NCBI GenBank assembly: GCA_964605155.1
Contig: CAZSAK010000003.1
Location: forward strand, 62,001-126,000
Direction of reading: 5' to 3'
DNA: 64,000 nucleotides
Source of the DNA: CAZSAK01 sp964605155
GTDB lineage: Bacteria; Pseudomonadota; Gammaproteobacteria; SZUA-140
The notes under the pieces were generated by a model. That model was not told the DNA's origin, did not search any database, and was given only the letters and a program-made list of their open reading frames with translations. Position 1 is the stretch's first letter. Each line of letters starts with the position of its first letter. Below, in pieces: positions 17,430 to 28,237 of this stretch. Both the position numbers and the translations under genes were made by a program.

Positions 17430-19214
17430 ATGCGTAGTCATTATTGTGGACATGTCACCGAAGACCTGGTCGACCAGGAGGTCACCCTGTGCGGCTGGGT
17501 ACACCGCCGCCGCGATCACGGCGGAGTGATCTTCATTGACCTGCGCGATCGCGAAGGCCTGCTCCAGGTGGTGTTTGATCCCGCCATCCCCGAAAGTTTC
17601 ATGACGGCCGAACGGGTCCGCAGTGAATATGTCCTGCAGGTGACAGGCAAGGTACGCAGACGTCCCGAGGGAACCGTCAATCCGGACCTTGCAACCGGCC
17701 AGGTGGAGGTGGTGGGGCAATCACTGGAGATCCTCAACCCCTCCGAAACGCCGCCCTTCACACTCGATGAGGAGACCGAGGTGGGCGAAGACGTACGGTT
17801 GCGTTATCGCTATCTTGATCTCAGGCGTCCGCACATGCTGGAAAAGCTGCGGTTGCGTTCGGATATCACCCGTTCCCTGCGACGATACCTCGATGAAAAC
17901 GGATTTATGGAGATCGAGACACCGATCCTGACCAAGTCCACTCCCGAGGGTGCACGGGACTATCTTGTTCCGAGTCGTACCCAAACAGGTCAGTTTTTTG
18001 CACTGCCGCAGTCACCGCAGTTGTTCAAACAACTGTTGATGATCGCAGGCCTTGATCGTTATTACCAGATCGTGCGCTGTTTCCGCGACGAGGATCTGCG
18101 CGCCGATCGCCAGCCGGAATTCACCCAGCTGGATATCGAGACATCTTTCATGGATGAGGATCAGGTGATACGGCTTATGGAGGATATGATGCGCAAGTTG
18201 TTTGCGCATGTCCTGGAGATTGCACTGCCGGAACCCTTCCCACGCATCAGCCATACAGAGGCAATTTCACGTTACGGTGTCGACAGGCCTGATCTGCGTA
18301 TACCCCTGGAACTGATAGAAATCACCGATCTGATGCAGGATGTCGAGTTCAAGGTGTTCTCGGGTCCCGCCCGCGACGCAAACGGCAGGGTTGCAGCATT
18401 GAAACTGCCCGGCGGCGGGGACCTGAGCCGCAAGGAGATCGACGACTATACCGGATTCGTCGCCATTTATGGCGCCAGGGGACTTGCCTATATCAAGATC
18501 AATGACCTTTCCAGAGGCCGGGAAGGTATGCAATCGCCGATACTCAAGTTTCTGCCCGATGACGTACTGCAGGCGATCGTCGAACGTACCGGTGCCGCTG
18601 ATAATGACGTAATCTTTTTTGGTGCCGACAAGGCATCGGTGGTCAATGAGTCTCTCGGTGCATTGCGCGTCAAGCTTGGTCACGATCGCGGCATCATTGA
18701 GCATGGCTGGAAACCCGTATGGGTAGTTGATTTTCCGATGTTCGAATGGGATGTCGAGCAGCAACGCTGGATTGCCTTGCATCATCCATTCACGCGCCCC
18801 AAGGTGATGGATGCCGAAGAGTTGCAACGCAACCCCGGTCAGGCCAAGTCCCAGGCCTATGACCTGGTCCTGAACGGTATCGAGATCGGTGGCGGTTCAA
18901 TCCGTATTCACCGCCCGGATATCCAGGCCGCCGTATTCCGTTTGCTCGGCATCAGCGATGAGGAGGCACGGGAGAAGTTCGGATTCTTGCTCGATGCGCT
19001 CAGATACGGTTGCCCGCCACACGGTGGTATAGCATTCGGTCTTGATCGTCTGGTCATGCTGATGACGGGGTCGGCGTCGATACGCGAGGTCATTGCATTT
19101 CCCAAGACTCAAACCGCGAGCTGCCTGTTGACCTCCGCGCCGTCACCCGTTGCCGACATCCATCTGCGGGAACTGGGTATCCGCTTGCGCAAAACCCCTG
19201 AAAAAACTGTCTGA
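17430..19214 (+). CDS. aspS: Aspartyl-tRNA synthetase
   Basis: The 594-residue class II synthetase has an N-terminal OB-fold anticodon-binding domain ([21 protein letters not shown]). The catalytic domain carries motif 1 ([22 protein letters not shown]), motif 2 ([20 protein letters not shown]) and motif 3 ([15 protein letters not shown]). A GAD insertion domain lies around residues 280-420, as in bacterial AspRS. It charges tRNA-Asp. Length and domain order are normal. It is the last gene of the fmdB-DUF502-aspS group but has 182 bases before it, so it may have its own promoter. Confidence 0.97.
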   Translation: MRSHYCGHVTEDLVDQEVTLCGWVHRRRDHGGVIFIDLRDREGLLQVVFDPAIPESFMTAERVRSEYVLQVTGKVRRRPEGTVNPDLATGQVEVVGQSLEILNPSETPPFTLDEETEVGEDVRLRYRYLDLRRPHMLEKLRLRSDITRSLRRYLDENGFMEIETPILTKSTPEGARDYLVPSRTQTGQFFALPQSPQLFKQLLMIAGLDRYYQIVRCFRDEDLRADRQPEFTQLDIETSFMDEDQVIRLMEDMMRKLFAHVLEIALPEPFPRISHTEAISRYGVDRPDLRIPLELIEITDLMQDVEFKVFSGPARDANGRVAALKLPGGGDLSRKEIDDYTGFVAIYGARGLAYIKINDLSRGREGMQSPILKFLPDDVLQAIVERTGAADNDVIFFGADKASVVNESLGALRVKLGHDRGIIEHGWKPVWVVDFPMFEWDVEQQRWIALHHPFTRPKVMDAEELQRNPGQAKSQAYDLVLNGIEIGGGSIRIHRPDIQAAVFRLLGISDEEAREKFGFLLDALRYGCPPHGGIAFGLDRLVMLMTGSASIREVIAFPKTQTASCLLTSAPSPVADIHLRELGIRLRKTPEKTV

Positions 19215-19312
19215 ATTCACCACGCGTGAAACCGTGTCACCGGCCGGTGCTGGTGAAATTTTTCCATATCGATGTTATTGTGTAATCAGGTCAACGACCC
19301 TATTAAAACCCT

Positions 19313-20410
19313 ATGGTTGCAAAAGCAGCGGTAATACAGCAACAGATCCGGATTGACGAGGCGGAGTGCGACGCCAGGATTCGGGCCGCAAAACAGGCGC
19401 TGGGCGATCGTCTGGTGATCCTGGGACACCACTATCAGCGCGATGAGGTGTTTCGTCATGCGGATATCTCCGGCGATTCGCTGAAACTTTCCTATCAGGC
19501 CGCACAATCGGATGCGCAATATATTGTGTTTTGCGGCGTGCACTTCATGGCCGAGGTGGCGGATATCCTCTCACGCCAGGAGCAGGTGGTGGTACTGCCT
19601 GACCTGGCGGCGGGATGTTCTCTTGCCGACATGGCCAGCCTCGCCAAGGTGGAAAGGGCCTGGCGTGAACTGTCGACAGTGCTCGATGCGGACCGGCATA
19701 TCACACCGGTGACCTATATCAATTCCGCGGCTGATCTGAAGGCGTTTTGCGGCAGTCACGGCGGTGTTGTCTGTACCTCGTCGAACGCACGCAAGATCCT
19801 CGACTGGTCGTTCGCGCAACGGGAGAAGGTGTTGTTTTTCCCGGACGAACATCTGGGCCGTAATACGGGTTATGCGATGGACATCCCGCTCGATGAGATG
19901 GTGGTGTGGGACTTCAATCAACCGCTGGGCGGTCTGAGTCCCGAACAGATCAGGTCAGCAAGGATGATCCTGTGGAAAGGATTTTGTTCCGTTCACCAGA
20001 TGTTTCAGCCGGCCCATATCGACCGTTTTCTGGAGAAATATCCTGATGGCAAGGTGATCTCCCATCCCGAGGCCTCGTTCGAGGTGTGCCGGAAATCGGA
20101 TTATGTCGGGTCGACATCCTATATCATCAAGACGATTGCCGAATCGGCGCCGGGAACCCGCTGGCTCGTCGGTACCGAACTGAATCTTGTCAAGCGTCTG
20201 CATGAAACCTATAAACACCAGGACAAGATCGTGCATTTCATGTCACCGACCATCTGTATGTGTTCAACCATGTTTCGAATCGATCCGCAGCATCTGGTAT
20301 GGGCCCTAGAGAATCTCGTCGAGGACAAGGTTGTCAATCGTATCACGGTGCCGGCGCAGGAAGCCGCACAGGCAAGGCTCGCGCTGGACCGGATGCTGGA
20401 TATTAGTTAG
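19313..20410 (+). CDS. nadA: Quinolinate synthase A
   Basis: The 365-residue cytosolic enzyme condenses iminoaspartate with dihydroxyacetone phosphate in de novo NAD synthesis. ILGHHYQRDEVFRHADISGDSLKL is the family signature near residue 40. Conserved cysteines for the 4Fe-4S cluster lie in VFCGVHFMAE, GGVVCTSSNA and SPTICMCSTMF. The start is ATG 19313. No nadB or nadC lies nearby. nadE occurs later in the window at 43.1 kb. Confidence 0.96.
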   Translation: MVAKAAVIQQQIRIDEAECDARIRAAKQALGDRLVILGHHYQRDEVFRHADISGDSLKLSYQAAQSDAQYIVFCGVHFMAEVADILSRQEQVVVLPDLAAGCSLADMASLAKVERAWRELSTVLDADRHITPVTYINSAADLKAFCGSHGGVVCTSSNARKILDWSFAQREKVLFFPDEHLGRNTGYAMDIPLDEMVVWDFNQPLGGLSPEQIRSARMILWKGFCSVHQMFQPAHIDRFLEKYPDGKVISHPEASFEVCRKSDYVGSTSYIIKTIAESAPGTRWLVGTELNLVKRLHETYKHQDKIVHFMSPTICMCSTMFRIDPQHLVWALENLVEDKVVNRITVPAQEAAQARLALDRMLDIS

Positions 20411-20443
20411 CGCCCGGAATCACATCAATACACACCGATCCCG

Positions 20444-21100
20444 TTGCCCGCATCCCCAATTTCAGAGATCGTTGTGCTGGTGCACGGCCTGTGGATGGTC
20501 GGTATAGATATGGCCTTGTTGCGCCACCGCCTCAGGCAATGCGGCTTCAGACCAATCCAGTTTTCCTATCCGACCATAAGACGTAATATCACCCTGAACG
20601 CCGCGGCACTGAATCGATGCGTTGCCCGGATCAATGCAGAGATCGATGCGCAGGCCATACATTTTGTTGGCCACAGCCTCGGCGGTCTGCTGATACGGCA
20701 GTTTTTGCACGATTTCCCTTCACAACGGCCCGGCCGCATCGTGACCCTGGGTACACCACATAACGGCAGTCTGGTGGCACGGCATTTCAATCGTTCATCG
20801 CTGGGTCGTCTGGTACTTGGTCAAAGCCTTGATCACGCGTTGTTGGGTGATATGCCCCCGTGGGACGCGAGCCGGGAGATCGGCGTGATCGCGGGCACAC
20901 TGAATCTTGGAATAGGACGCCTGGTGCCGGACCTTGCAAAACCCAATGACGGCACGGTCTCGGTTGCCGAGACATGTCTCAACGGCATGACGGATCATAT
21001 TGCAGTCCATGTGTCGCATACCGCATTGCTGTTTTCCACACAGGCGGCCGGCCAGACCTGTGCATTTCTCGCCAACGGACATTTTGATCATCAGGCTTGA
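20444..21100 (+). CDS. Alpha/beta hydrolase, lipase-like
   Basis: The 218-residue protein has an alpha/beta-hydrolase core. VVLVHGLWM gives the oxyanion region and HFVGHSLGGLLIRQF the nucleophile elbow (GHSLGG, catalytic Ser). VTLGTPHNGS is typical of PGAP1-like and lipase class proteins, and a late VSHTALLF supplies the likely catalytic His. No signal peptide is seen, so it may be cytosolic. The apparent start is TTG 20444, and the true start could be slightly internal. It lies 33 bases after nadA on the same strand. The substrate is unknown. Confidence 0.78.
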   Translation: MPASPISEIVVLVHGLWMVGIDMALLRHRLRQCGFRPIQFSYPTIRRNITLNAAALNRCVARINAEIDAQAIHFVGHSLGGLLIRQFLHDFPSQRPGRIVTLGTPHNGSLVARHFNRSSLGRLVLGQSLDHALLGDMPPWDASREIGVIAGTLNLGIGRLVPDLAKPNDGTVSVAETCLNGMTDHIAVHVSHTALLFSTQAAGQTCAFLANGHFDHQA

Positions 21101-21189
21101 TTTATAATAAGCAAACAGTTAATCGCGCTTAATTAGTTTTTAAGGGGATGATAAACTGCGCGGATCGCTGGACTTGATGATGAGGTGAT

Positions 21190-21933
21190 ATGGCAGGACA
21201 CAGTAAATGGGCGAATATCCAGCACCGTAAGGGTGCCCAGGACGCCAAGCGCGGCAAGCTTTTTACAAAATTGATCCGGGAAATCACCGTATCCGCCAGG
21301 CTCGGGGGCGGAGACATCGTGTCGAACCCACGACTCAGGGCGGCGGTTGACAAGGCCCTGGGCAACAACATGACGAAGGATACGATCGAGCGCGCCATTA
21401 AGCGTGGGTCGGGCGCGCAGGAGGGGGAAAATTTCGAGGAGGTTCGATACGAAGGATACGGGCCGGGCGGTGTTGCCGTGATGGCGGATTGCCTGACGGA
21501 TAATCGTAACCGTACGGTGGCCGATGTGCGCCACGCCTTTTCCAAATGCGGCGGTAATCTCGGCACCGACGGTTCCGTCGCCTATCTGTTTACCCACGCG
21601 GGGGTGATCAGTTTCCCGCAGGACAGTGATGAAGACCGCATCATGGCCGTGGCGGTTGAGGCAGGCGCAGAGGACGTGATCGTCAATGATGACGGTTCCA
21701 TCGATGTGATCACCACGCCCGAGGAATTTGACGATATCAGGCGGGCCATGATCGATGCCAAACTGACCCCCGAGCAGGCGGAGATCACCATGCGGGCCTC
21801 AACCAATGCACAACTGGGCTTCGAGGAGGCGACCAGGATGGTCAAGTTGTTTGAAATGCTCGAAGAACTGGATGATGTCCAGCGGGTCTATTCGAATGCG
21901 GATATCTCCGAAGAAATCATGGCCCGTATATAG
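21190..21933 (+). CDS. yebC: YebC/PmpR-family regulatory protein
   Basis: The 247-residue protein begins with the family hallmark [25 protein letters not shown] and keeps [23 protein letters not shown]. YebC-family proteins were described first as transcription regulators and more recently as ribosome-associated factors for proline-rich stretches. It precedes ruvC, the usual gammaproteobacterial order. GAGGTG lies upstream of the ATG. Confidence 0.96.
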   Translation: MAGHSKWANIQHRKGAQDAKRGKLFTKLIREITVSARLGGGDIVSNPRLRAAVDKALGNNMTKDTIERAIKRGSGAQEGENFEEVRYEGYGPGGVAVMADCLTDNRNRTVADVRHAFSKCGGNLGTDGSVAYLFTHAGVISFPQDSDEDRIMAVAVEAGAEDVIVNDDGSIDVITTPEEFDDIRRAMIDAKLTPEQAEITMRASTNAQLGFEEATRMVKLFEMLEELDDVQRVYSNADISEEIMARI

Positions 21934-22058
21934 ATGGCGGACACATGTGCGGTTTGACGGTCATTGTCGTATGATATCGTGAATGTATCCGGCATGGTCA
22001 CATGCCATCCAGCGCATACGGTTCGTAGCATGACATGTAAACCGCGGCAGGTATTGCA

Positions 22059-22577
22059 ATGACACACATCCTGGGCATCGATCCGGGCTCTCGCGTTACC
22101 GGATTCGGTGTCATCAAGGTATCCGGCGACAGGATCTCCTACGTGGCGAGCGGCTGTATACGTATCGAAGGCGATGCCCTGCCCGCGCGCCTGAAGGACA
22201 TTTTTGCAGGCGTCAATGATATCATAGCGGCATATCCGCTGGATGAGATGGCCATCGAGAAGGTGTTTATACAACGCAATGTCGATTCTGCTCTCAAGCT
22301 CGGCCAGGCAAGGGGTGCCGCAATCAGTGCCGTCGTGATGCAATCCATTCCGGTGTTTGAATATACGCCGGCCCAGATCAAACAGGCCATCGTGGGCAAG
22401 GGTGGCGCGGCGAAACACCAGGTTCAACACATGGTCAAGGCCCTGCTCGGTCTGCCCGAGGTCCCCCAGAGCGATGCAGCCGACGCGCTCGCCTGCGCAT
22501 TGTGCCACAGTCACACCCGTCAGACCCTGCAACATCTGCCGGGGGTGCGGACGATGTATCAGGGCAGGCTGAGATGA
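22059..22577 (+). CDS. ruvC: Holliday junction resolvase RuvC
   Basis: The 172-residue endonuclease starts THILGIDPGSRVTGFGV, which holds the first catalytic Asp. EKVFIQRNVDSALKLGQARGA supplies the catalytic Glu region, and QSDAADALACALCH the C-terminal acidic residues. It cuts Holliday junctions brought by RuvAB. The stop overlaps the ruvA start (ATGA), so the two are translationally coupled. I saw no clear LexA operator upstream. Confidence 0.96.
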   Translation: MTHILGIDPGSRVTGFGVIKVSGDRISYVASGCIRIEGDALPARLKDIFAGVNDIIAAYPLDEMAIEKVFIQRNVDSALKLGQARGAAISAVVMQSIPVFEYTPAQIKQAIVGKGGAAKHQVQHMVKALLGLPEVPQSDAADALACALCHSHTRQTLQHLPGVRTMYQGRLR

Positions 22578-23179
22578 TCGGCCTTCTGCGCGGCAAGTTG
22601 CTTCACAAGCAACCACCGTATCTGATGATAGAGGTAAACGGTGTGGGTTATGAACTCGAGGCCACCATGAATGCCTTTTATGGTTTGCCTCCGGTGGGTG
22701 ATGAGGCAACCCTCTATACCCATCTTGTGGTGCGTGAAGACGCCCACCTGTTATATGGTTTTGCCGATCACGATGAACGTGCTATGTTCCGTAACCTGAT
22801 ACGGATCAACGGTGTCGGGGCGCGCCTGGCATTGACCATACTGTCGGGGATCTCCGTCGACGCCTTTAGCCGTTGTGTACGGGAGAATGACAGCGAGACG
22901 CTGGTGCGCCTGCCGGGCGTCGGTAAAAAGACGGCCGAACGGCTGATCATCGAGATGCGCGACCGGCTCGGCCACGGTGCCGATGACGGCATACCGTCCG
23001 AACCCAGGCGTGGAGATCATGTCGACACCGTCAAGGACGCCGTCAGCGACGCGGTCAGTGCGTTGATTGCGCTGGGTTATAAACCGCAGGAGGCGAGTCG
23101 CATGGTGCGTCGCGTCGAGGTCGCCGGCATGGACAGTGAACATATCATCCGCAGCGCGCTGCAGACCATGGTGGAATAG
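22574..23179 (+). CDS. ruvA: Holliday junction helicase subunit RuvA
   Basis: From ATG 22574 the protein has 201 residues and begins [28 protein letters not shown]; the open frame from 22502 lies inside ruvC and is rejected. Helix-hairpin-helix motifs are visible in [16 protein letters not shown] and [19 protein letters not shown]. The C-terminal domain ([21 protein letters not shown]) contacts RuvB. RuvA tetramers hold the junction open. Confidence 0.96.
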   Translation: MIGLLRGKLLHKQPPYLMIEVNGVGYELEATMNAFYGLPPVGDEATLYTHLVVREDAHLLYGFADHDERAMFRNLIRINGVGARLALTILSGISVDAFSRCVRENDSETLVRLPGVGKKTAERLIIEMRDRLGHGADDGIPSEPRRGDHVDTVKDAVSDAVSALIALGYKPQEASRMVRRVEVAGMDSEHIIRSALQTMVE

Positions 23180-23183
23180 GCAA

Positions 23184-24236
23184 ATGATCGAAACGGATCG
23201 TATGGTAACGCCCCGTAAGGTCGATGAGGATCATATCCATGAGCTCACGATTCGCCCGGCATGCCTCGCTGAGTATGTCGGCCAGCCGGCCATGCGTGAA
23301 CAGATGGAGATCTTCATCGAGGCGGCGAAGGCCCGTACGGAGGCCCTCGATCATACCTTGATCTTCGGGCCGCCGGGACTGGGCAAGACTACTCTGGCGC
23401 ACATCATCGCCAATGAGATCGGCGTGAATATCCGCCATACCTCGGGACCCGTGCTGGAACGTCCGGGCGATCTGGCGGCATTACTGACCAATCTCGAGCC
23501 GCGTGATGTGCTGTTTGTCGACGAGATACATCGTCTGAGCGCGGTCGTCGAGGAGGTGCTTTATCCCGCCATGGAGGATTACCAACTCGACATCATGATC
23601 GGTGAGGGTCCCGCGGCGCGCTCGATCAAGCTCGATTTGCCTCCGTTTACCCTGGTCGGGGCGACAACCCGGGCGGGATTGCTGACATCGCCGTTGCGCG
23701 ACCGTTTCGGCATCGTACAGCGCCTGGAATTTTATAACGATGAAGAATTGACCGCCATCATCGCGCGGGCCGCCCGTATCCTCAACGTGGTGATCGATCA
23801 GCAGGGCATGGTCGAGATCGCCAGGCGCTCACGCGGTACACCGCGGATCGCCAACCGTCTGTTGCGCAGGGTGCGTGATTATGCCCAGGTCAAGGCCAGT
23901 GGCCGTATCAGCGGTGACGTGGCGGATCGTGCCTTGAATATGCTCAATGTGGATGTTAACGGCTTTGATACCATGGATCGCAAGCTGTTGATGACCATTA
24001 TCGAGAAGTTTGACGGCGGTCCTGTCGGGATCGACAGTCTGTCCGCCGCCGTTGGTGAAGAACGCGGAACCATCGAGGATGTGCTGGAACCATATCTGAT
24101 CCAGCAGGGTTTTATCATGCGCACATCCCGTGGCAGGATTGCGACGCGTCATGCCTATCAACATTTCGGCATGGCGGCACCGCGCAGGGATGATCGACAG
24201 CAGGCGGAGATTCTCGATCTTTTCGAAGATGACTGA
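23184..24236 (+). CDS. ruvB: Holliday junction branch-migration ATPase RuvB
   Basis: From ATG 23184 the protein has 350 residues; the 39 residues of open frame before it overlap ruvA and do not resemble RuvB. Walker A is [17 protein letters not shown], Walker [12 protein letters not shown], and sensor 1 [12 protein letters not shown] winged helix ends the protein ([23 protein letters not shown]). RuvB hexamers drive branch migration. The gene begins 4 bases after the ruvA stop. Confidence 0.97.
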   Translation: MIETDRMVTPRKVDEDHIHELTIRPACLAEYVGQPAMREQMEIFIEAAKARTEALDHTLIFGPPGLGKTTLAHIIANEIGVNIRHTSGPVLERPGDLAALLTNLEPRDVLFVDEIHRLSAVVEEVLYPAMEDYQLDIMIGEGPAARSIKLDLPPFTLVGATTRAGLLTSPLRDRFGIVQRLEFYNDEELTAIIARAARILNVVIDQQGMVEIARRSRGTPRIANRLLRRVRDYAQVKASGRISGDVADRALNMLNVDVNGFDTMDRKLLMTIIEKFDGGPVGIDSLSAAVGEERGTIEDVLEPYLIQQGFIMRTSRGRIATRHAYQHFGMAAPRRDDRQQAEILDLFEDD

Positions 24237-24366
24237 TCGTGATCCCGGATGAGAATTTTAATGAAATATTCCTGTTATCACGTTAGCATTACCCCCGTTC
24301 TGGATGTCAGTTAATAACCCGGGTTTCCTTTGCAAACCCACAATCGGTTACAACGCTATTTAGAAA

Positions 24367-24816
24367 ATGTTTCATTGGCCGGTGCGTGTTTACTACGAGG
24401 ATACGGACAGCGGCGGCGTCGTTTATTATGCTAATTACCTCAAATACATGGAGCGGGCACGTACCGAGTGGCTGCGCGGGTTTGGCATCGAACAGGATGT
24501 CTTGCTGGAACAACATGGAATTATTTTTGCGGTTCACTCCGTGGCGTTGAATTTTCTGAACCCCGGCCGGTTTAATGATTTATTGCATGTTACCGCAGGT
24601 GTATCCCAACAGCGTCGCGCAAGCATGATATTCAATCAGGAGGTCTTGCGACTGTCCCCGGCCGCAACGGGTGAAAAACCGGATGCCAATTCAGCCGGGA
24701 AAGACAGAATGGTTCTGTGTAGCGGACATGTCAAAATTGTGTGCCTTGATGCGGACTCGATGCGTCCGTGTCAAATACCTGATGATATCTTGATGGAGAT
24801 AGCCTGTGACAGCTGA
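24367..24816 (+). CDS. ybgC: Tol-Pal-associated acyl-CoA thioesterase YbgC
   Basis: The 149-residue hotdog-fold thioesterase has the catalytic region VYYEDTDSGGVVYYANYLKYMERARTEWL, with the Asp of DTDSGGVVY as the expected active residue. It hydrolyses acyl-CoA or acyl-ACP and is linked with phospholipid metabolism. It opens the tol-pal operon as in most gammaproteobacteria. Its stop overlaps the tolQ start. Confidence 0.95.
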   Translation: MFHWPVRVYYEDTDSGGVVYYANYLKYMERARTEWLRGFGIEQDVLLEQHGIIFAVHSVALNFLNPGRFNDLLHVTAGVSQQRRASMIFNQEVLRLSPAATGEKPDANSAGKDRMVLCSGHVKIVCLDADSMRPCQIPDDILMEIACDS

Positions 24817-25480
24817 TTTATCCCTTGTTCACCTGGTAACCGGCGCGAGTTTTCTCGTGCAGATGGTGTTGCTGCTTTTACTGCTGGTATCGATTGCCTC
24901 ATGGACGCTGATATTCCGCAAATGGCGCGATCTGAAGCTCGCCCGTGCATCGCTCGATGATTTCGAGTCCCGTTTCTGGTCGGGCACCGATCTTGATGCC
25001 CTGCATCGCCAGGTGACCTCGAAACCTGAATATATCACCGGTGCAGCCGGGATATTCGAGGCCGGATTCCGGACATTCCTGCGATTAAGGCAAAAGGATA
25101 ATATCGGTCCACGGGAGATTCTGGAGGGCGTGCAACGCAATATGCGCATCGCCCTGAATCGTGAAGTCGATAATCTGGAGATGCATCTCCAGTTTCTTGC
25201 AACGGTGGGTTCGACCAGTCCCTATATAGGCCTGTTCGGTACCGTATGGGGGATCATGAACTCCTTCCGCTCATTGGGCAGCGTCCATCAGGCGACGCTG
25301 GCGCTGGTCGCGCCCGGCATTGCCGAGGCCCTGATTGCAACTGCAATGGGACTGTTTGCCGCGATCCCCGCCGTGATCTCCTATAACCGGTATGTCAATG
25401 ACGTCGGCAGACTGATCAATCACTACGAGAATTTCCTCGAGGAATTCTCGTCGATTTTACAGCGACAACTCCATAACTGA
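24806..25480 (+). CDS. tolQ: Tol-Pal proton channel subunit TolQ
   Basis: The 224-residue inner-membrane protein of the MotA/TolQ/ExbB family has three membrane helices: about residues 15-37, 135-155 and 170-192. TVGSTSPYIGLFGTVWGIMNSF and GIAEALIATAMGLFAAIPAVI are the family signatures. With TolR it uses the proton gradient to energise TolA. The GTG start at 24806 overlaps the ybgC stop, implying coupled translation. Confidence 0.96.
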   Translation: MTADLSLVHLVTGASFLVQMVLLLLLLVSIASWTLIFRKWRDLKLARASLDDFESRFWSGTDLDALHRQVTSKPEYITGAAGIFEAGFRTFLRLRQKDNIGPREILEGVQRNMRIALNREVDNLEMHLQFLATVGSTSPYIGLFGTVWGIMNSFRSLGSVHQATLALVAPGIAEALIATAMGLFAAIPAVISYNRYVNDVGRLINHYENFLEEFSSILQRQLHN

Positions 25481-25518
25481 TATTTATAGAGCAGGCTTGG
25501 GACCGGGCAATATTAAAT

Positions 25519-25953
25519 ATGGCACATAGAATCATCCGCAAACCGATGTCGGAGATCAATGTCGTACCGTATATCGATGTCATGCTGGTACTGCTGGTGA
25601 TCTTCATGATAACCGCACCGCTTTTGACGCAGGGCGTCAAGGTCGAGCTTCCCACGGCGGCATCGGAACCGATCGAACGCAAACAAAATGAACCATTGAT
25701 CGTGACGGTCGATGCACAGGGCAACTATTACCTCAATGTGGGAGAAGATACCAAACAGGGAATTGACCACGATACACTTGTACAACGTGTCGCGGCCGTG
25801 TTGCGACATCAACCGGAAACGCCGGTCCTGGTACGGGGCGACAAGAGCGTCAATTATGGTAAGGTTGTGACCGCCATGGCGTTGTTGCAAAAGGCGGGTG
25901 CACCGAGCGTCGGTTTGTTGACAGAAGCACCAGAGACGGAACCGCGAAAATAG
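25519..25953 (+). CDS. tolR: Tol-Pal subunit TolR
   Basis: The 144-residue ExbD/TolR family protein has one N-terminal helix, VVPYIDVMLVLLVIFMITAPLL, which includes the proton-path Asp. A periplasmic domain follows (VLVRGDKSVNYGKVVTAMALLQKAGAPSVGLLTE). It lies 38 bases after tolQ and works with TolQ. Confidence 0.96.
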   Translation: MAHRIIRKPMSEINVVPYIDVMLVLLVIFMITAPLLTQGVKVELPTAASEPIERKQNEPLIVTVDAQGNYYLNVGEDTKQGIDHDTLVQRVAAVLRHQPETPVLVRGDKSVNYGKVVTAMALLQKAGAPSVGLLTEAPETEPRK

Positions 25954-26002
25954 TCGAGATGAAACCGTTATTCATCGTTCGCAGGCTGGCCATTTCCAGC
26001 GG

Positions 26003-26890
26003 ATGTTAAATCAACTTATTGAAAATCCTCGCTATCTAGCGTACGCCATCCTGGTTCATATTGCCTTTGTCATCATTATCGTGTTCAGTCTGGACTGGCA
26101 CCTGAAACCCAGCCACCCGCAATCACGGGAAAATGTTGTGCAGGCGGTTACGGTCGACGAGAGCAAGGTGCAGGCGGAACTCGAGAAGCTGAAGGCGGAG
26201 GAAAAACGCAAGCAGCAGGAAGAAGAGGCAAAGCGCCGGGCACAGGAGAAGAAGGCCCGTGAAGCAAAGCAGGCGCGCGAGCGCGAAGAGAAGCGCCTGG
26301 CGGAGTTGAAGAAAAAACGCGAAGATGAGCAACGTAAACTGAAGCAACAGCAGGCCAAACGTGAGGCCGAGGCCCAGAAGGCCAGGGAACTGGAGCAGAA
26401 GAAGCAGGCAGAAGCCGAGCGTCTCGAAAAGCTGAGGAAGGAAAAGGAGGCGCTTGAGCAGCAGCGTAAGCAAGAGGAGCAACGCCTGGCTGAACAGAAA
26501 CGGCGCGAGGAAGAGGAAAAACGCCGCCAGGAAGAGCAGCAGAGGTTACAGGATCAAATGGCGGCGGAGCAGCGTCAGCTTGAGGCTGAACGTGATAAAA
26601 AGGTCCAGTCCATCGTTGATCAGTATATAGGTTATATAAAGGATAAGGTCACGCGGAACTGGTTGAAGCCACCGACTGCCAGGGAAGGATTGTCCTGTAC
26701 GGTCAGGGTACGACTGATCCCGGGTGGTGAGGTGCTGGATGTTCAGATCATCAAGGGTAGTGGAGATTCCGTGTTCGATGATTCGGTACAGAAGGCCGTG
26801 TTCAAGGCGTCTCCACTTCCATTGCCGGCCGACAGTTCATTGTTCGAGCGTTTTAGAGTCTTGCAATTCGTCTTCAAACCCGAGGAGTAG
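26003..26890 (+). CDS. tolA: Tol-Pal protein TolA
   Basis: The 295-residue protein has an N-terminal membrane anchor (about residues 12-32). A long charged coiled coil rich in Lys, Glu, Arg, Ala and Gln follows (about 55-205), then the C-terminal TolA domain (IGYIKDKVTRNWLKPP, GLSCTVRVRLIPGGEV, FDDSVQKAVFKASPLPLP). It spans the periplasm and links TolQR to TolB and Pal. The coiled coil is shorter than in E. coli TolA, which is common outside the enterics. Confidence 0.95.
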   Translation: MLNQLIENPRYLAYAILVHIAFVIIIVFSLDWHLKPSHPQSRENVVQAVTVDESKVQAELEKLKAEEKRKQQEEEAKRRAQEKKAREAKQAREREEKRLAELKKKREDEQRKLKQQQAKREAEAQKARELEQKKQAEAERLEKLRKEKEALEQQRKQEEQRLAEQKRREEEEKRRQEEQQRLQDQMAAEQRQLEAERDKKVQSIVDQYIGYIKDKVTRNWLKPPTAREGLSCTVRVRLIPGGEVLDVQIIKGSGDSVFDDSVQKAVFKASPLPLPADSSLFERFRVLQFVFKPEE

Positions 26891-26893
26891 CCG

Positions 26894-28195
26894 TTGAGAA
26901 TCGCATTGAAATCACTGCTTGCCTTGATTATGAGCGTCAGTATCTGGACAAACGCCCAGGCAGCGCTGACTATTGAGATCACACAGGGGATGGAAGGTGC
27001 CCTGCCTGTTGCAATCGTGCCATTCGACTGGGAAGGGCCGTTGCCTGAGGCCCCCGTGGATATGGCGGGCGTGATTACCTCCGACCTGTATCGCAGCGGC
27101 CGCTTTGCGCCGTTGCCGGAAAAGGATTTTCTTGCCAGGCCGCATGAAGGCTCACAGATCAATTTCACCAACTGGAGGATACTGGATGTAGACAATCTGG
27201 TGGTGGGAAGATTGCGGACCGTCGGTGATGAATATGTCGTTCAGTTCCAGTTGTTCGATGTCTTCAGGACGACCCAGGTGACGGGGTACAGCATCCGGAC
27301 CAATGAACAGAATCTGCGCCATACCGCACATCAGATCAGTGATATCATCTATGAAGCACTGATCGGCGAGCCGGGGGCATTTGCCACGCGTATTGCCTAT
27401 GTCACGGAAACGAGAAACGCATCCGGCAAAAGGCGCTATTCCCTCCAGGTAGCGGATGCGGACGGCTTTAATCCACAGCCCGTCCTGAATTCCAGCCAGC
27501 CCCTCATGTCACCGTCGTGGTCGCCTGACGGTAAAAAACTGGCCTATGTTTCCTTCGAAAACGGCCGACCCCACATCTTTATCCAGAACGTCCGGACAGG
27601 TAGTCGGCAACTGGTTTCGTCGCATAAGGGACTGAACGGCGCACCTGCCTGGTCGCCCGATGGCAGGCGCCTGGCGATTGTATTGTCCAAGGATGGCAGC
27701 CCGGATATCTATATCCTGAACCTCGACAATAACAGACTGCAGCGACTGACCCGAAGTTATGCCATCGATACAGAACCGGCTTGGACACCTGACGGCAGGT
27801 CGATTATATTTACCTCTGATCGGGGAGGGGGACCGCAAATCTATCGGGTCGGGATTGCGGACGGCAGGGAGGAACGGCTGACATTCGAAGGTCCTTATAA
27901 TGCAAGAGCATCCCTGTCTCCCGACGGACAACTTCTCGCGATGGTTCACGGTGATAATGGAATCTATAATATCGCCGTGATGGAGATGGACACCGGTGCT
28001 TTGCGTGTACTTACGGATGCAAGGCTGGATGAGTCGCCAAGCTTTGCGCCAAATGGTAGCATGATCCTATACGCGACAGAGGATCGGAACAGGGGAGTGT
28101 TGCAGGCGGTGTCGGTTGACGGGCGGGTGCGGCAACGACTGTTTCTGCAACAGGGAGATGCCCGGGAGCCGGCATGGTCTCCATACGACAAATAG
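26894..28195 (+). CDS. tolB: Tol-Pal periplasmic protein TolB
   Basis: The 433-residue protein has a signal peptide (RIALKSLLALIMSVSIWTNA, cleavage near AQA). An N-terminal domain follows, then a six-bladed beta-propeller of repeated SPDGKKLAYVS, SPDGRRLAIVLS and TPDGRSIIFTSDRGG motifs. TolB binds Pal and the TolA end of the complex. The start is TTG at 26894, three bases after the tolA stop. Confidence 0.95.
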   Translation: MRIALKSLLALIMSVSIWTNAQAALTIEITQGMEGALPVAIVPFDWEGPLPEAPVDMAGVITSDLYRSGRFAPLPEKDFLARPHEGSQINFTNWRILDVDNLVVGRLRTVGDEYVVQFQLFDVFRTTQVTGYSIRTNEQNLRHTAHQISDIIYEALIGEPGAFATRIAYVTETRNASGKRRYSLQVADADGFNPQPVLNSSQPLMSPSWSPDGKKLAYVSFENGRPHIFIQNVRTGSRQLVSSHKGLNGAPAWSPDGRRLAIVLSKDGSPDIYILNLDNNRLQRLTRSYAIDTEPAWTPDGRSIIFTSDRGGGPQIYRVGIADGREERLTFEGPYNARASLSPDGQLLAMVHGDNGIYNIAVMEMDTGALRVLTDARLDESPSFAPNGSMILYATEDRNRGVLQAVSVDGRVRQRLFLQQGDAREPAWSPYDK

Positions 28196-28237
28196 ACAGT
28201 GAACTGCATTGAGGCACAAAACAGATAGGAGTGTGCG

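Noticed and set aside
19238..19263. Terminator after aspS (TCACC/GGTGA followed by a T-run)
   Set aside because: The stem has only 5 pairs with a 10-base loop, too weak to list as a feature.
21888..22709. Minus-strand frame of 273 codons across yebC-ruvC-ruvA
   Set aside because: It covers three conserved genes in the opposite sense and has no protein-like features.
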